From an uncultured Planctomycetaceae bacterium (GTDB lineage: Bacteria > Planctomycetota > Planctomycetia > Planctomycetales > Planctomycetaceae), in NCBI GenBank assembly GCA_937916515.1, contig CALFSX010000115.1, positions 1 to 64,000 of the forward strand: a DNA stretch of 64,000 nucleotides, in the 5' to 3' direction. A model generated the notes under the pieces. The model ran no database searches, was not told the origin of the DNA, and was given only the letters and a program-made list of their open reading frames with translations. Positions 54,318-63,129 of the stretch are shown piece after piece. Made by a program: the position numbers and the translations under genes. Positions within the stretch are counted from its first letter, which is position 1; every line of letters begins with the position of its first letter.

Positions 54318-57300
54318 CTAATTGCCAAGCCATTTCACCAGATGCAGCAGTTCGTCTTCTGACAACAGCTTATTCACATTGGCTGGCATGAGCGATAGGT
54401 TCGATTGCTTCCGATCTTCGATTTCGTCAACAGCTACGGATTGCGACTTACCCTCGGCGTTGATTAGCGTAATTGTGGTTCCATCCGGTGATTCTCTCAC
54501 AAGTCCATTCAACACGCGGCCATCCGTCAGCTGCAAAATTGTTGTTCGAAAAGCGACATCTACGTTGCGGTTGGGATGTAGAATGTCTTCCAGCAGCCGC
54601 GTCGTTCCTCGAGTACCAATGCCATCCAGTTGAGGCCCTGCATTGCCTCCAGTGCCAGCTCGGCGATGACACGCAAGACAGTTTTTCGTGAAGACGGCTT
54701 TGCCGGTTTCGTCATCTCCTTCACCCAGCCTCAGCCGCTTGACAACGTTGGCAACTAACACATCGGTGTTGTCGGATTCCGGCGGTAAATCTGCCTTCAA
54801 CAATGTCACAGCGTCGGCGTATTGCTGACCGTATGCGGACAGCTGCTGGGCAACTCGTTCATCAAGCAGCACGTGAGCTGACGGCGTACCAACTTCAATG
54901 GCGGACAGCAGCAGTTCCGCTCCTTCCGGCGATTCCGCCAAAGCCCGTACAAGCTGCGTTCGGCCTTCGCCTTCCAAAATCCCAAACAGTTTGACCAGCA
55001 ATTGCAGTTCTTCACTACGTTCTGTTTTGGGCTCGTCGGACTGGTCCTGCGCAGAGCTCTGCTGACCTGCGTTGACGCAGAACTCAGAAATACTCGCGTC
55101 TACCATTCGCGGCGTTGTTCCAACTTTCATCAGCTCGGTAGCCGCAAGTACGCCAGTGCGGTTGTGGTGTAGTAACAGACACTTCGCCGCAGCGGCTCGC
55201 ACATGGCCGCCCAACTGCAACGCCTGAACCAGTTCAGCCATTCTGGAAACGTTAGCCTCAGAAAGATCTGTTCCCACCTGTTGCTGACGATAAAGAATTT
55301 GAACTGCAGCCAGCAATTGAGCGGTCGTTCCGTCCGGGTCGAATTCCGTTACCGAAACAACTCGCGGAGCCAAGCTGCCGACAGCGATCCATGCGTACGA
55401 TGGCAGTTCGATACCGTCAATCACTTCGATGTACGCTCGACGACCGGCCTTGCCTTTGTATTCCCAGTCGTAGGTGGTCGCAACGTCGTTGCGTGGAGCC
55501 AATGATGAGCTGATTTCTTCGCCCGTTAAGAAATCACGCAGCACAACTCGGTTGTCTGGCAAGGCTGCATTTTGCGGTAATCCCAAATGACCGCAAACCT
55601 GAATATTTAAAGAAAACGGCAGCACAAAAGCTCGTGAACGCAGAATGCCGACGGCTTTCTCGCCGGCTGGCAAGCTGCTGATAAACGGAACCTTTTCCCT
55701 GGCGTCAGCGGATGCGAAACGAGGTTCTGTCGCCCAGTTCAGCAATGGCTTAGTCTGATACGAATACGTTCCCCAGGAAAGATCATCGATATCGAACGAC
55801 TGCAGAATCTGCTCGGACAACGAATCGCTCCATTGGCGGAACTCAGCAGGAGGCTCAACTTTGCGACGCAGATACCCGTCTGACAATGACGTCCATATCA
55901 GTGTCTGCAACCGGTGTTGTTTCGGATCAAGCTGTTTAGCGATCTGCACAAGCTGCAACGCGGATGGCCCGGTAGCGTGCTGTGCGGCGAATATAATGAT
56001 CGATTCCATTTGCTGCTGCGGCAGGCTGTCCGATTCAATCAGCGTGACAGCCAATTCGGCGGCGGCTTCTGTGTTCACTGCGGGAACTACGTCTGCCAAC
56101 ACCAGACATGCCACAGGTGGTGGAGACGACTTCGCGAACCATTCTGCAACCGCAGCATCCCGCAGTTGATTACGCAACGCAATCTTTAAGGCGTGTCGCA
56201 AGTGCACATCGTCTGCCGGACAAACGGCCATTGCGTTAACAACTTCCTTCGCCACATCAACCGATGGATGCCGACCAGCAGCATCAGCGGCCGCTCGTTC
56301 AACCAGCGGAAGCGGATCGCGCAAACCAGCGCGGATCAGCGATTCGACAGTCGACGTCAACGCGACTTCAGAACAAACCTTCATCGCGTGAATCCGAACA
56401 CGTTCGTTCCCGTGTTCAAAGACACGGTTCAGCATCGCGTCATCCAACGCGTTTAGCCGTTGCAGTATCCACAACAGCTGAGGCACGTTGGTCTCGTTTT
56501 TCGGTTCGTCTCCCAGTTCAAGAATCTGCTGCAACCGGGCTGATACTTCGGCTACGGCTTCTGAACCGATTCGATCCACAATCTGGTCGGCGGCCAGTTG
56601 GCGGATGTTTTTGTTTCCGCTGTTAAGAGCGTCCAACAGGTTCGGCAGGTCAGCTATTCTCAACTGCCCCGACGCGGCGGCTTCGTCTTTCTGGCCAGAC
56701 TCGCCAACGTACGACACTTTCCAGATTCGTCCTCGCTCACGATCTCGCCCCGGATGATCCAACGGAACTTCGTAGTGGCCGATAATGCGATTGTAAAAAT
56801 CGGCAACAAACACAGCTCCGTCGGGCCCAACCTGAATATCTACGGGGCGAAACCAGGGGTCTTCTGAGATCAGAAAATCGGCCTCTTCCTGCATTCGAAT
56901 GGAGGCACCATTGCGAACGATGGTGTTCCGGTGAACGCGACCTGTCATCACGTTGCCGACAAACAGGCTCTCGCGGTATTCTGGCGGAAACATCGAACCC
57001 TGATATTGACAGATGGCGTCGATCGCAGTGGAACCGTGCAGGTGATCCATTACGTCTGGCACGTATCCCAGCCCATCGTCTGGCTTGCCAAAGCTGTCGT
57101 AGTAACCGTCTCTTATCAGCAGCGTCACCGGCTTTGTGTGGCAGTCTGAAGTGAAGATGTCACCGTTGGCGTCAATCGTCATGCCGAAGGGGTTGACCTG
57201 TCCGTGAGTGAAGTGTTCGATGGACGAACCGTCCAGCCGAATGCGATATGTATTACCGCTGTTCATGGTCACCTGGCGACCATCAGTGCCAGCCACTCGA

Positions 57301-57938
57301 GATTGATTATTAAAACCATGACAACAATATAACCAACCGTCGAACCCACGTCGAAACGCATTGTTCATGCCATGTGTATCTCGCGACGTGTCAAAAGGAC
57401 CGTACAGAACTTCCCGAGTATCGCACTTGCCATCTGCATCGGTGTCTCGCAGAAACAGGATGTTGGGAATACTGAAAACGACAACTCCGTCTTTGTAGGG
57501 ATACAATCCGATGGGGATATTCAAGTCGTCAGCGAACACCGTTACTTTGTCCGCATTGCCATCGCTGTTTGTGTCTTCCAGAATGCGAATGCTGTCGCGG
57601 CCTGCACCTTCTTTGGCGGGATACGGATATTCGTTGGAACCCGTCACCCACAGACGACCATCTGCGTCGAAGGCCATGTTCAATGGTTTCTGAAGCTGCG
57701 GCTCGCTGGCAAACAAGGTTACCTTAAAACCGGGTGGCACTTTTAATGCGGCTGTTTCCTGCTCCGGAGTCAGCGGCTCTGTTGTTCTTACCTGAGAACG
57801 AAAGACGTCTTCGTCAGCGGAAGCATCCTGAGCAACTGCGCTAACACAGAAGCCCACAAACAAGAACACAAGAACCAGCGTTTCGCGGCCACGTGCGCTG
57901 AACGCTGCAGACGAAAGCGATTGAATGATGTTGAACAC
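54318..57938 (-). CDS. PVC-type haem protein: NHL/sorbosone-dehydrogenase-like propeller, HEAT repeats and C-terminal cytochrome c
   Basis: The start at GTG 57938 gives 1206 residues; the ATG at 57965 would add nine but lies inside an R1 repeat. After a signal (about 18-37, TLVLVFLFVGFCVSAVAQD) comes a beta-propeller of the sorbosone-dehydrogenase type (PPGFKVTLFASEPQL, DTDADGKCDTREVLYG, VNPFGMTIDANGDIFTSDC). HEAT-like repeats follow (about 410-700). At the end is a cytochrome with CLACH haem site and SLMP as likely Met ligand. The protein is periplasmic, and an electron-transfer role in sugar or polymer oxidation is inference. It is one of the most typical Planctomycetes/Verrucomicrobia gene families. 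Confidence 0.88.
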   Translation of the reverse strand: MFNIIQSLSSAAFSARGRETLVLVFLFVGFCVSAVAQDASADEDVFRSQVRTTEPLTPEQETAALKVPPGFKVTLFASEPQLQKPLNMAFDADGRLWVTGSNEYPYPAKEGAGRDSIRILEDTNSDGNADKVTVFADDLNIPIGLYPYKDGVVVFSIPNILFLRDTDADGKCDTREVLYGPFDTSRDTHGMNNAFRRGFDGWLYCCHGFNNQSRVAGTDGRQVTMNSGNTYRIRLDGSSIEHFTHGQVNPFGMTIDANGDIFTSDCHTKPVTLLIRDGYYDSFGKPDDGLGYVPDVMDHLHGSTAIDAICQYQGSMFPPEYRESLFVGNVMTGRVHRNTIVRNGASIRMQEEADFLISEDPWFRPVDIQVGPDGAVFVADFYNRIIGHYEVPLDHPGRDRERGRIWKVSYVGESGQKDEAAASGQLRIADLPNLLDALNSGNKNIRQLAADQIVDRIGSEAVAEVSARLQQILELGDEPKNETNVPQLLWILQRLNALDDAMLNRVFEHGNERVRIHAMKVCSEVALTSTVESLIRAGLRDPLPLVERAAADAAGRHPSVDVAKEVVNAMAVCPADDVHLRHALKIALRNQLRDAAVAEWFAKSSPPPVACLVLADVVPAVNTEAAAELAVTLIESDSLPQQQMESIIIFAAQHATGPSALQLVQIAKQLDPKQHRLQTLIWTSLSDGYLRRKVEPPAEFRQWSDSLSEQILQSFDIDDLSWGTYSYQTKPLLNWATEPRFASADAREKVPFISSLPAGEKAVGILRSRAFVLPFSLNIQVCGHLGLPQNAALPDNRVVLRDFLTGEEISSSLAPRNDVATTYDWEYKGKAGRRAYIEVIDGIELPSYAWIAVGSLAPRVVSVTEFDPDGTTAQLLAAVQILYRQQQVGTDLSEANVSRMAELVQALQLGGHVRAAAAKCLLLHHNRTGVLAATELMKVGTTPRMVDASISEFCVNAGQQSSAQDQSDEPKTERSEELQLLVKLFGILEGEGRTQLVRALAESPEGAELLLSAIEVGTPSAHVLLDERVAQQLSAYGQQYADAVTLLKADLPPESDNTDVLVANVVKRLRLGEGDDETGKAVFTKNCLACHRRAGTGGNAGPQLDGIGTRGTTRLLEDILHPNRNVDVAFRTTILQLTDGRVLNGLVRESPDGTTITLINAEGKSQSVAVDEIEDRKQSNLSLMPANVNKLLSEDELLHLVKWLGN

Positions 57939-57954
57939 GATCGATTCCCACTCT

Positions 57955-58053
57955 AACAAGAGCATGGCCCTTGACCCAAAGTCGAGCTAACGCTCGGAAA
58001 CGCTCCGTTGTCGCTCTGAAAGCCTGACTCAATATGCAAAAGTTCGCTGAAAC
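57955..58053 (-). repeat. R1/R2 hybrid repeat, copy 7
   Basis: It starts with AACAAGAGCATGGCCCTTG, as in the variant copy 3, then goes straight to the R2-like part CGAGCTAACGCTCGGAAACG and CTGACTCAATATGCAAAAGT. It is a shortened form of R1-R2. It lies just upstream of the PVC haem gene start and shares an ATG that could wrongly extend that gene. The rest of the gap 57939-58462 holds nothing I can support. Confidence 0.8.
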
Positions 58054-58462
58054 AAAAAGCGTGAATCGTCAGACGAATGAAATTCACCGCGAGACCAGAT
58101 CCTGTCGCAGGCGAATCTGAAGTCGAAGCCAGGATGGCTTTGAAAACCGACAACGACAACACGTTTAAATATCAGTATACGATGACGGCTGCAACGCATG
58201 GCGACATGCATCTGCCAACAGTAATACCCTGCCGATCCACAAAACTCGCTGGCGAGTCGTTTTGGGAAAGCCGGGCTGAGACTGCAGGCAACAGCGAAAA
58301 ACTCAGCAAAATCATGCCTCCATTGCCCAACTGGCAGTTCAATTTGACTCAAATTTCCAGCATGTTGCATGCTATTTGTCTTTGTCAAGGCCGGAGATTG
58401 TTTCAGCAGTACGGATTGGTATTATTGCAGGAATAGTTTTTTTCGGTGGAGACATTGCGTTC

Positions 58463-59764
58463 ATGTATCCGGTCGCACGGGAACTTCCCGAAGACATACA
58501 GCTGCGTCTTTCGCGGCTGGCAGCTCAAATGGGAGTCGGCGAGGATGACTTGCTGCTGTCGTTTGTTTCTGATGCGCTGGAAGAAACGGAAGCCATTCGG
58601 CTGCCACGAAAACAGACCGATCACCGTTCGCTGTTTCCCGATGACGAACCGACGCACGACGCGCCCATGAATTCTGCCGAAACAAGTTTGCCATTTTCAT
58701 TCATCGACCTGTTTTCAGGCGTGGGTGGCCTACGACTCGGCCTGGAAGCCGTCGGCGGACGTTGCGTGTTTTCCTGTGAAAAAGACAAGTACGCACAAAA
58801 AACCTATCAACACTGGTTCGGCGAAAATCCGGCTGGCGATGTGATGGAGTTGACTCAATCCGGCAGCGTTCCCGATCACGACCTGCTGGCGGCTGGATTT
58901 CCGTGTCAGCCATTTTCAATCGCCGGCGTGTCCAAGAAGAACAGTCTGGGCCGAGCTCACGGCTTTAAAGACAGAACTCAGGGTACTCTGTTCTTTCATC
59001 TGGCGGATATTATCGACCGCAAGCAGCCACCCACGTTGCTTTTGGAGAACGTAAAGAACCTGAAGTCACACGACAAGGGACAAACCTGGGCCACAATCCA
59101 GGGAACTCTGCAGGAACTTGGCTACTGCGTGTTCGACAAAATCATTGACGCGGCCGACTATGTCCCGCAACATCGCGAACGAATCTTTATCGTTGGGTTC
59201 CGCAAGGATGTCTTTGGCGAAAATCCGGCGTTTAGCTTCCCGGCAACTCCCGACGGACCGCGACCAAAACTGCAGCAGATTCTTGAATCAAACGTCGATC
59301 CAAAATACACGCTTTCCGACAAGCTGTGGAACTACCTGCAGGACTATGCCGAGAAACATCGCAAACGCGGCAACGGCTTCGGCTGCAGCGTCGCCAAACT
59401 GAACGGCACGACTCGCACGTTAAGCGCTCGATACCACAAAGACGGATCAGAAATTCTGATTCCACAACGCCCCGGGCAAAATCCTCGTCGCCTAACGCCG
59501 CGAGAAGCGGGGCGGCTGATGGGCTTTCCTGAAGAATACCTGTCGGCAGAAAAGACTATCGTGTCCGACACTCAGGCGTATCGTCAGTTCGGCAATGCTG
59601 TGGTACCAACGGTGATAACCGCCGTAGCACGCCAGATTGTGAGCGTCATGCGAGAAGCCGTCGTTTCGAAATCGACGAACGGCTGTATTCTGAAGTCAAA
59701 GAAACAACGTCGAGTCAAACCGGAACTGGTGACTCAGGAATTGGCAAAACGAAAACCGCGTTAG
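58463..59764 (+). CDS. dcm: DNA (cytosine-5-)-methyltransferase, Dcm-like
   Basis: From ATG 58463 the product is 433 residues; an in-frame upstream start at 58376 adds an unlikely hydrophobic leader. The first 50 residues are a small domain (YPVARELPEDIQLRLSRLA) that looks like ribbon-helix-helix. The methyltransferase core has all motifs: LFSGVGGLRLG, the catalytic GFPCQPFS (Cys138), LENVKNL, QHRERIFIVGF and QFGNAVVP. AGVSKKNSLGRAHGF, RGNGFG and TRTLSARYHKDGSEILI match E. coli Dcm almost exactly, so CCWGG is the likely target by similarity. No restriction enzyme gene is adjacent, so it is an orphan methylase, in the window at least. Confidence 0.92.
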   Translation: MYPVARELPEDIQLRLSRLAAQMGVGEDDLLLSFVSDALEETEAIRLPRKQTDHRSLFPDDEPTHDAPMNSAETSLPFSFIDLFSGVGGLRLGLEAVGGRCVFSCEKDKYAQKTYQHWFGENPAGDVMELTQSGSVPDHDLLAAGFPCQPFSIAGVSKKNSLGRAHGFKDRTQGTLFFHLADIIDRKQPPTLLLENVKNLKSHDKGQTWATIQGTLQELGYCVFDKIIDAADYVPQHRERIFIVGFRKDVFGENPAFSFPATPDGPRPKLQQILESNVDPKYTLSDKLWNYLQDYAEKHRKRGNGFGCSVAKLNGTTRTLSARYHKDGSEILIPQRPGQNPRRLTPREAGRLMGFPEEYLSAEKTIVSDTQAYRQFGNAVVPTVITAVARQIVSVMREAVVSKSTNGCILKSKKQRRVKPELVTQELAKRKPR

Positions 59765-59938
59765 TCTTCGCTGGAATAAAGCTTTGAACACGCTGAACCC
59801 GATTGCCCCCCTCGCGTTGTTCGCACAAGACGTTCAAAGCTGAGCCACCAGAAACAGGTCGCTCTTCCTGCGCGGCTTATCACGGCAGAGGGCGACGGCC
59901 ACTTGGGCCATGCAGGCTTTTCAGAGTGCGAACCGTTT

Positions 59939-61363
59939 CTATGCCAAAATCGCGTTAACAACTTCGCCATGAACATCCGTTAAGCGGAAGTTGCGGCCCT
60001 GATAGCGGTAGGTGAGTCGTTCGTGATCGATGCCCATCAGATGCAGGATTGTGGCGTGTAGATCGTGGACATGCACCGGATTGCTGACAATGTTGTAACT
60101 GAAGTCGTCCGTTTCTCCGTAGCTGATTCCCGGTTTGATTCCGCCTCCTGCCATCCAGATGGAAAAACAGCGAGGATGATGGTCGCGACCATAATTATCT
60201 TTGGTTAGCGTCCCCTGGCAATACGCGGTTCGCCCGAATTCGCCACCCCACACAACCAGCGTGTCGTCCAGCATTCCACGTTGCTTCAGATCTTTCACCA
60301 ACGCCGCAGACGGTTGATCGGCGTCTTTGCATTGCCCGGGCAGTTGCTTTGGAAGACTTGCGTGCTGGTCCCAACCCATGTGAAATGTCTGCACAAATCG
60401 GACACCTCGTTCCAGCATTCGCCGGGACAGCAGGGCGTTGTAGGCGTAACTGCCGCGTTTGTGAACTTCGGGACCGTACATCTCCAGAATGTGCTTCGGT
60501 TCGTCGCTGAAATCGGTAAGTTCCGGTACCGATGTCTGCATGCGAAACGCTAATTCGTATTGCGAAATGCGAGTGTCAATTTCAGGATCGTTGTAGACAG
60601 CTTTATTCAGCTGGTTCATGTGATTGATGTCGTCCAGCATCGAACGTCTCAAGGCACTATCGACGCCTTTGGGATTCGACAGATACAACACTGGATCCCC
60701 CTGACCTCGAAACTTGACTCCCGAATACACGGTTGGCAAGAATCCGCTGCCCCACAGTCGATCATACAACGGCTGACAGCTTGGCCGACCGGAACCGCGA
60801 GAACTCAGAGCTACATACGTCGGCAGATTTTCATTCAGGCTTCCCAGACCGTACGAGGCCCACGAACCAATGCTGGGGCGGCCTGCAATTTGTGAACCGG
60901 TTTGGAAGAAGGTCATGGCCGGATCGTGGTTGATGGCCTCCGTGTACATTGACTTAATAAAACACAAGTCGTCAGCAACACCTGCCGTGTGGGGCAATAA
61001 CTCGCTAAGCCATGCTCCTGAATTTCCGTGCTGTTGAAACTGAAACGTTGATGGAGCAATCGGGAAACGCGTTTGCCCGCTGCTCATGGTGGTTAGTCTT
61101 TGCCCGTTACGAACGTCTTCCGGCAGGTCTTTATTGAAGTAGTCCTGCATTAGTGGCTTGGGGTCAAACAGATCCTGCTGAGCGGGAGCTCCCGATTGAA
61201 ACATGTAGACAACACGCTTGGCTTTCACTTCGTGGTTTGGGAAACCTGTGCCACCATTCGGCGACGCAGCTCTGGCGGAATTCAGCAGCGCTGCCAGTGC
61301 GACCGAACCAAGCGTTCCACCGGACTTCTTCAAGAACGCTCGTCGAGCGATTCCATTCATCAT
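59939..61363 (-). CDS. DUF1501 family secreted protein (Tat signal), second copy
   Basis: ATG 61363 is used because it puts the twin-arginine motif ([11 protein letters not shown], about residues 6-16) at the very N-terminus. An ATG at 61387 would add eight residues. The product is 474 residues. DUF1501 motifs are [45 protein letters not shown] and [15 protein letters not shown]. It differs from the DUF1501 protein at 32509-33861 in length and in its middle part. The usual DUF1549/DUF1553 cytochrome partner is not adjacent. Exported protein of unknown chemistry. Confidence 0.9.
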   Translation of the reverse strand: MMNGIARRAFLKKSGGTLGSVALAALLNSARAASPNGGTGFPNHEVKAKRVVYMFQSGAPAQQDLFDPKPLMQDYFNKDLPEDVRNGQRLTTMSSGQTRFPIAPSTFQFQQHGNSGAWLSELLPHTAGVADDLCFIKSMYTEAINHDPAMTFFQTGSQIAGRPSIGSWASYGLGSLNENLPTYVALSSRGSGRPSCQPLYDRLWGSGFLPTVYSGVKFRGQGDPVLYLSNPKGVDSALRRSMLDDINHMNQLNKAVYNDPEIDTRISQYELAFRMQTSVPELTDFSDEPKHILEMYGPEVHKRGSYAYNALLSRRMLERGVRFVQTFHMGWDQHASLPKQLPGQCKDADQPSAALVKDLKQRGMLDDTLVVWGGEFGRTAYCQGTLTKDNYGRDHHPRCFSIWMAGGGIKPGISYGETDDFSYNIVSNPVHVHDLHATILHLMGIDHERLTYRYQGRNFRLTDVHGEVVNAILA

Positions 61364-61570
61364 GTCGTTATTCTTGAGAGGCAGCATAAGGGGAACTGTC
61401 TTTGCTGGGATTGATGAATCGACGTTCTGAATACCACTTCAGTAGTCGGGTGTGGTAGCAGCGGTCGTGTTGAATAGATTGTACGATGACGTTGCAGGGT
61501 TGCAAAGAACAAGACGCCACCATCCCCCCCCAGCGAAGCTTCAAGCATTGCAGGTCCGCAACGTTGAGGT

Positions 61571-62374
61571 TTAACCCCGGCCAACCAGCGGCATTTTAGT
61601 GGCCATGACGGTCATAAACTGCACATTGGCATTCAGAGGAAGATTGGCCATGTACAGCACGGCGTCCGCAATATGCTGCACGTCAATCGTAGGTTCTGTG
61701 GCGGTCGATCCGTCAGCCTGAGGCACTCCGGCGCTCATTCGTGAGGTCATATCTGTGCCGGCATTGCCAATGTCAATTTGGCCGCAGGCGATGTCGTACT
61801 TTCTGCCGTCCAGCGAAGTAGACTTCGTCAGCCCGGTAATGGCATGCTTGGTCGCAGTGTACGGTGCTGAATTTGGTCGGGGAGCTGTTGCGGAAATTGA
61901 ACCATTGTTGACGATTCGACCGCCCATCGGAACCTGCTGCTTCATCTGACGGAAGGCTGCCTGAGTACACAGGAAGACTCCTGTTAAATTCACGTTCACG
62001 ACGTGCTGCCAGTCTTCAACAGAAATGTCTTCCAGTAACGCCGCAGGAGCACTCACGCCGGCATTGTTGAATACAACATCAACTCGTCCGAAACTGGCAA
62101 CTGCCGCCGCAAACAGTGACCGCACAGATTCGTCGTTGGTCACGTCCGCAGAAACGGCCAATGCTGTTTCGGCGTTTGCCGCCGCTGAGTTGCCAGTTTC
62201 TGCTGCACGTTTCAGAGCGATCGAAATTGATTCTTCCAACGCTTCCAGCCGACGACCTGCAAAGACCACGTGGAAACCGTGAAGCAAAAGAGTGGTGGCC
62301 ACAGAACGTCCAATTCCGGATCCGGCACCTGTGACGATAGCGACCTTTGACGACGTGTTCATATTCAAACTCAT
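61571..62374 (-). CDS. Short-chain dehydrogenase/reductase
   Basis: The product is 267 residues. Classical SDR signatures are present: VTGAGSGIG (about 14-22) for NAD(P) binding, [17 protein letters not shown] with the catalytic Ser, and YTATKHAI with the catalytic Tyr and Lys. The Asp-rich tail and [16 protein letters not shown] are as in many oxidoreductases of this group. An Arg-Arg after the first strand (AGRRLEA) suggests NADPH preference. Substrate unknown. It is about 200 bp upstream of the DUF1501 gene on the same strand. Confidence 0.9.
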   Translation of the reverse strand: MSLNMNTSSKVAIVTGAGSGIGRSVATTLLLHGFHVVFAGRRLEALEESISIALKRAAETGNSAAANAETALAVSADVTNDESVRSLFAAAVASFGRVDVVFNNAGVSAPAALLEDISVEDWQHVVNVNLTGVFLCTQAAFRQMKQQVPMGGRIVNNGSISATAPRPNSAPYTATKHAITGLTKSTSLDGRKYDIACGQIDIGNAGTDMTSRMSAGVPQADGSTATEPTIDVQHIADAVLYMANLPLNANVQFMTVMATKMPLVGRG

Positions 62375-62620
62375 GATACAATGTCTAACGGTTTCAGATG
62401 TTTTTGGTTAACCCGGCAACAACGGACGCACTTTACATCAAACAAATGTTTGACAGTGCAGTTGTGTTTCCACCAACATCCAACAGGCTGTTACGTATTG
62501 CTTTCAAATGATTTCGTGACTGATTGGCACGCGTTCCCGCACGGTACAGAACGATCAGAATGAAACGCGGCAACGTGTGCCAAATATGTGGTTGAAGAAC
62601 GTGCCTGAAGGAATAGCGTT

Positions 62621-62734
62621 AAAGTCTTACTCAAAATGATGCGTATGATTCTCGTAGTAACAACGAAGCCGTTCGGCGACTAGAACATTTCACGTCTTGC
62701 CGCGATCCACACCACTGGGTCAAGGGCGAAACCC
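62621..62734 (+). repeat. R1 repeat, degenerate copy 8, interrupted by E copy 2
   Basis: It starts with AAAGTCTTACTCAAAATGATGC and ends with the hairpin half CAAGGGCGAAACCC at 62721-62734. The E element begins straight after it. The other half of the same R1 hairpin continues after E at 63059-63077. Several substitutions separate this copy from the consensus. It fills part of the gap 62375-63129. Confidence 0.8.
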
Positions 62735-63058
62735 AACGCGGTGAAGGGATTTTTGAGCGGGAAAACCGTGAGATAAAGCGAAAGATCGCAGGCTGGAGTT
62801 TGGATGCAGTTAAGTCACGAATTGACGGTAGGTGATAGCCACGGGCGCGAGCCCGTGGAACCGCATTCGACAGTCGTTTTCAGTCCTGAAGGGACGACAG
62901 GCAACAACGCGAAATGATACGCCTACCGTCCCTTCGGGACTTTCCGTCTGACTTTTTGCAAACCACTACCTAACGTCACTTCGTGACTGAAGCCCATTCG
63001 GCATGACTGCCTCTTCTACAGTTAAAACAGTGTTTTTGCTTTTCAAAACCTTTCACGG
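62735..63058. repeat. E element copy 2: 324-bp insertion in R1 with 14-bp direct repeats
   Basis: This is the inverted relative of the E element at 30540-30886, matching it along its whole length. One difference is directly visible: copy 2 lacks 20 bp (one CCACGGGC hairpin) present in copy 1. It keeps one hairpin, at 62839-62858. Ends are AACGCGGTGAAGGG at the left and, on the other strand at the right, CCGTGAAAGG. The same 14 bases, CAAGGGCGAAACCC, flank it on both sides (62721-62734 and 63059-63072), as expected from duplication of the target on insertion. It has no coding capacity. Confidence 0.87.
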
Positions 63059-63129
63059 CAAGGGCGAAACCCTTGTTAGTGTGGGATATTCAAGTTTACC
63101 GAACAAGTGCACAGAATAGCAGAGCGAAC

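Noticed and set aside
58077-58436. 119-codon frame upstream of the Dcm-like gene
   Set aside because: The composition is unlike a protein family, it overlaps the dcm upstream frame, and no ribosome binding site is evident.
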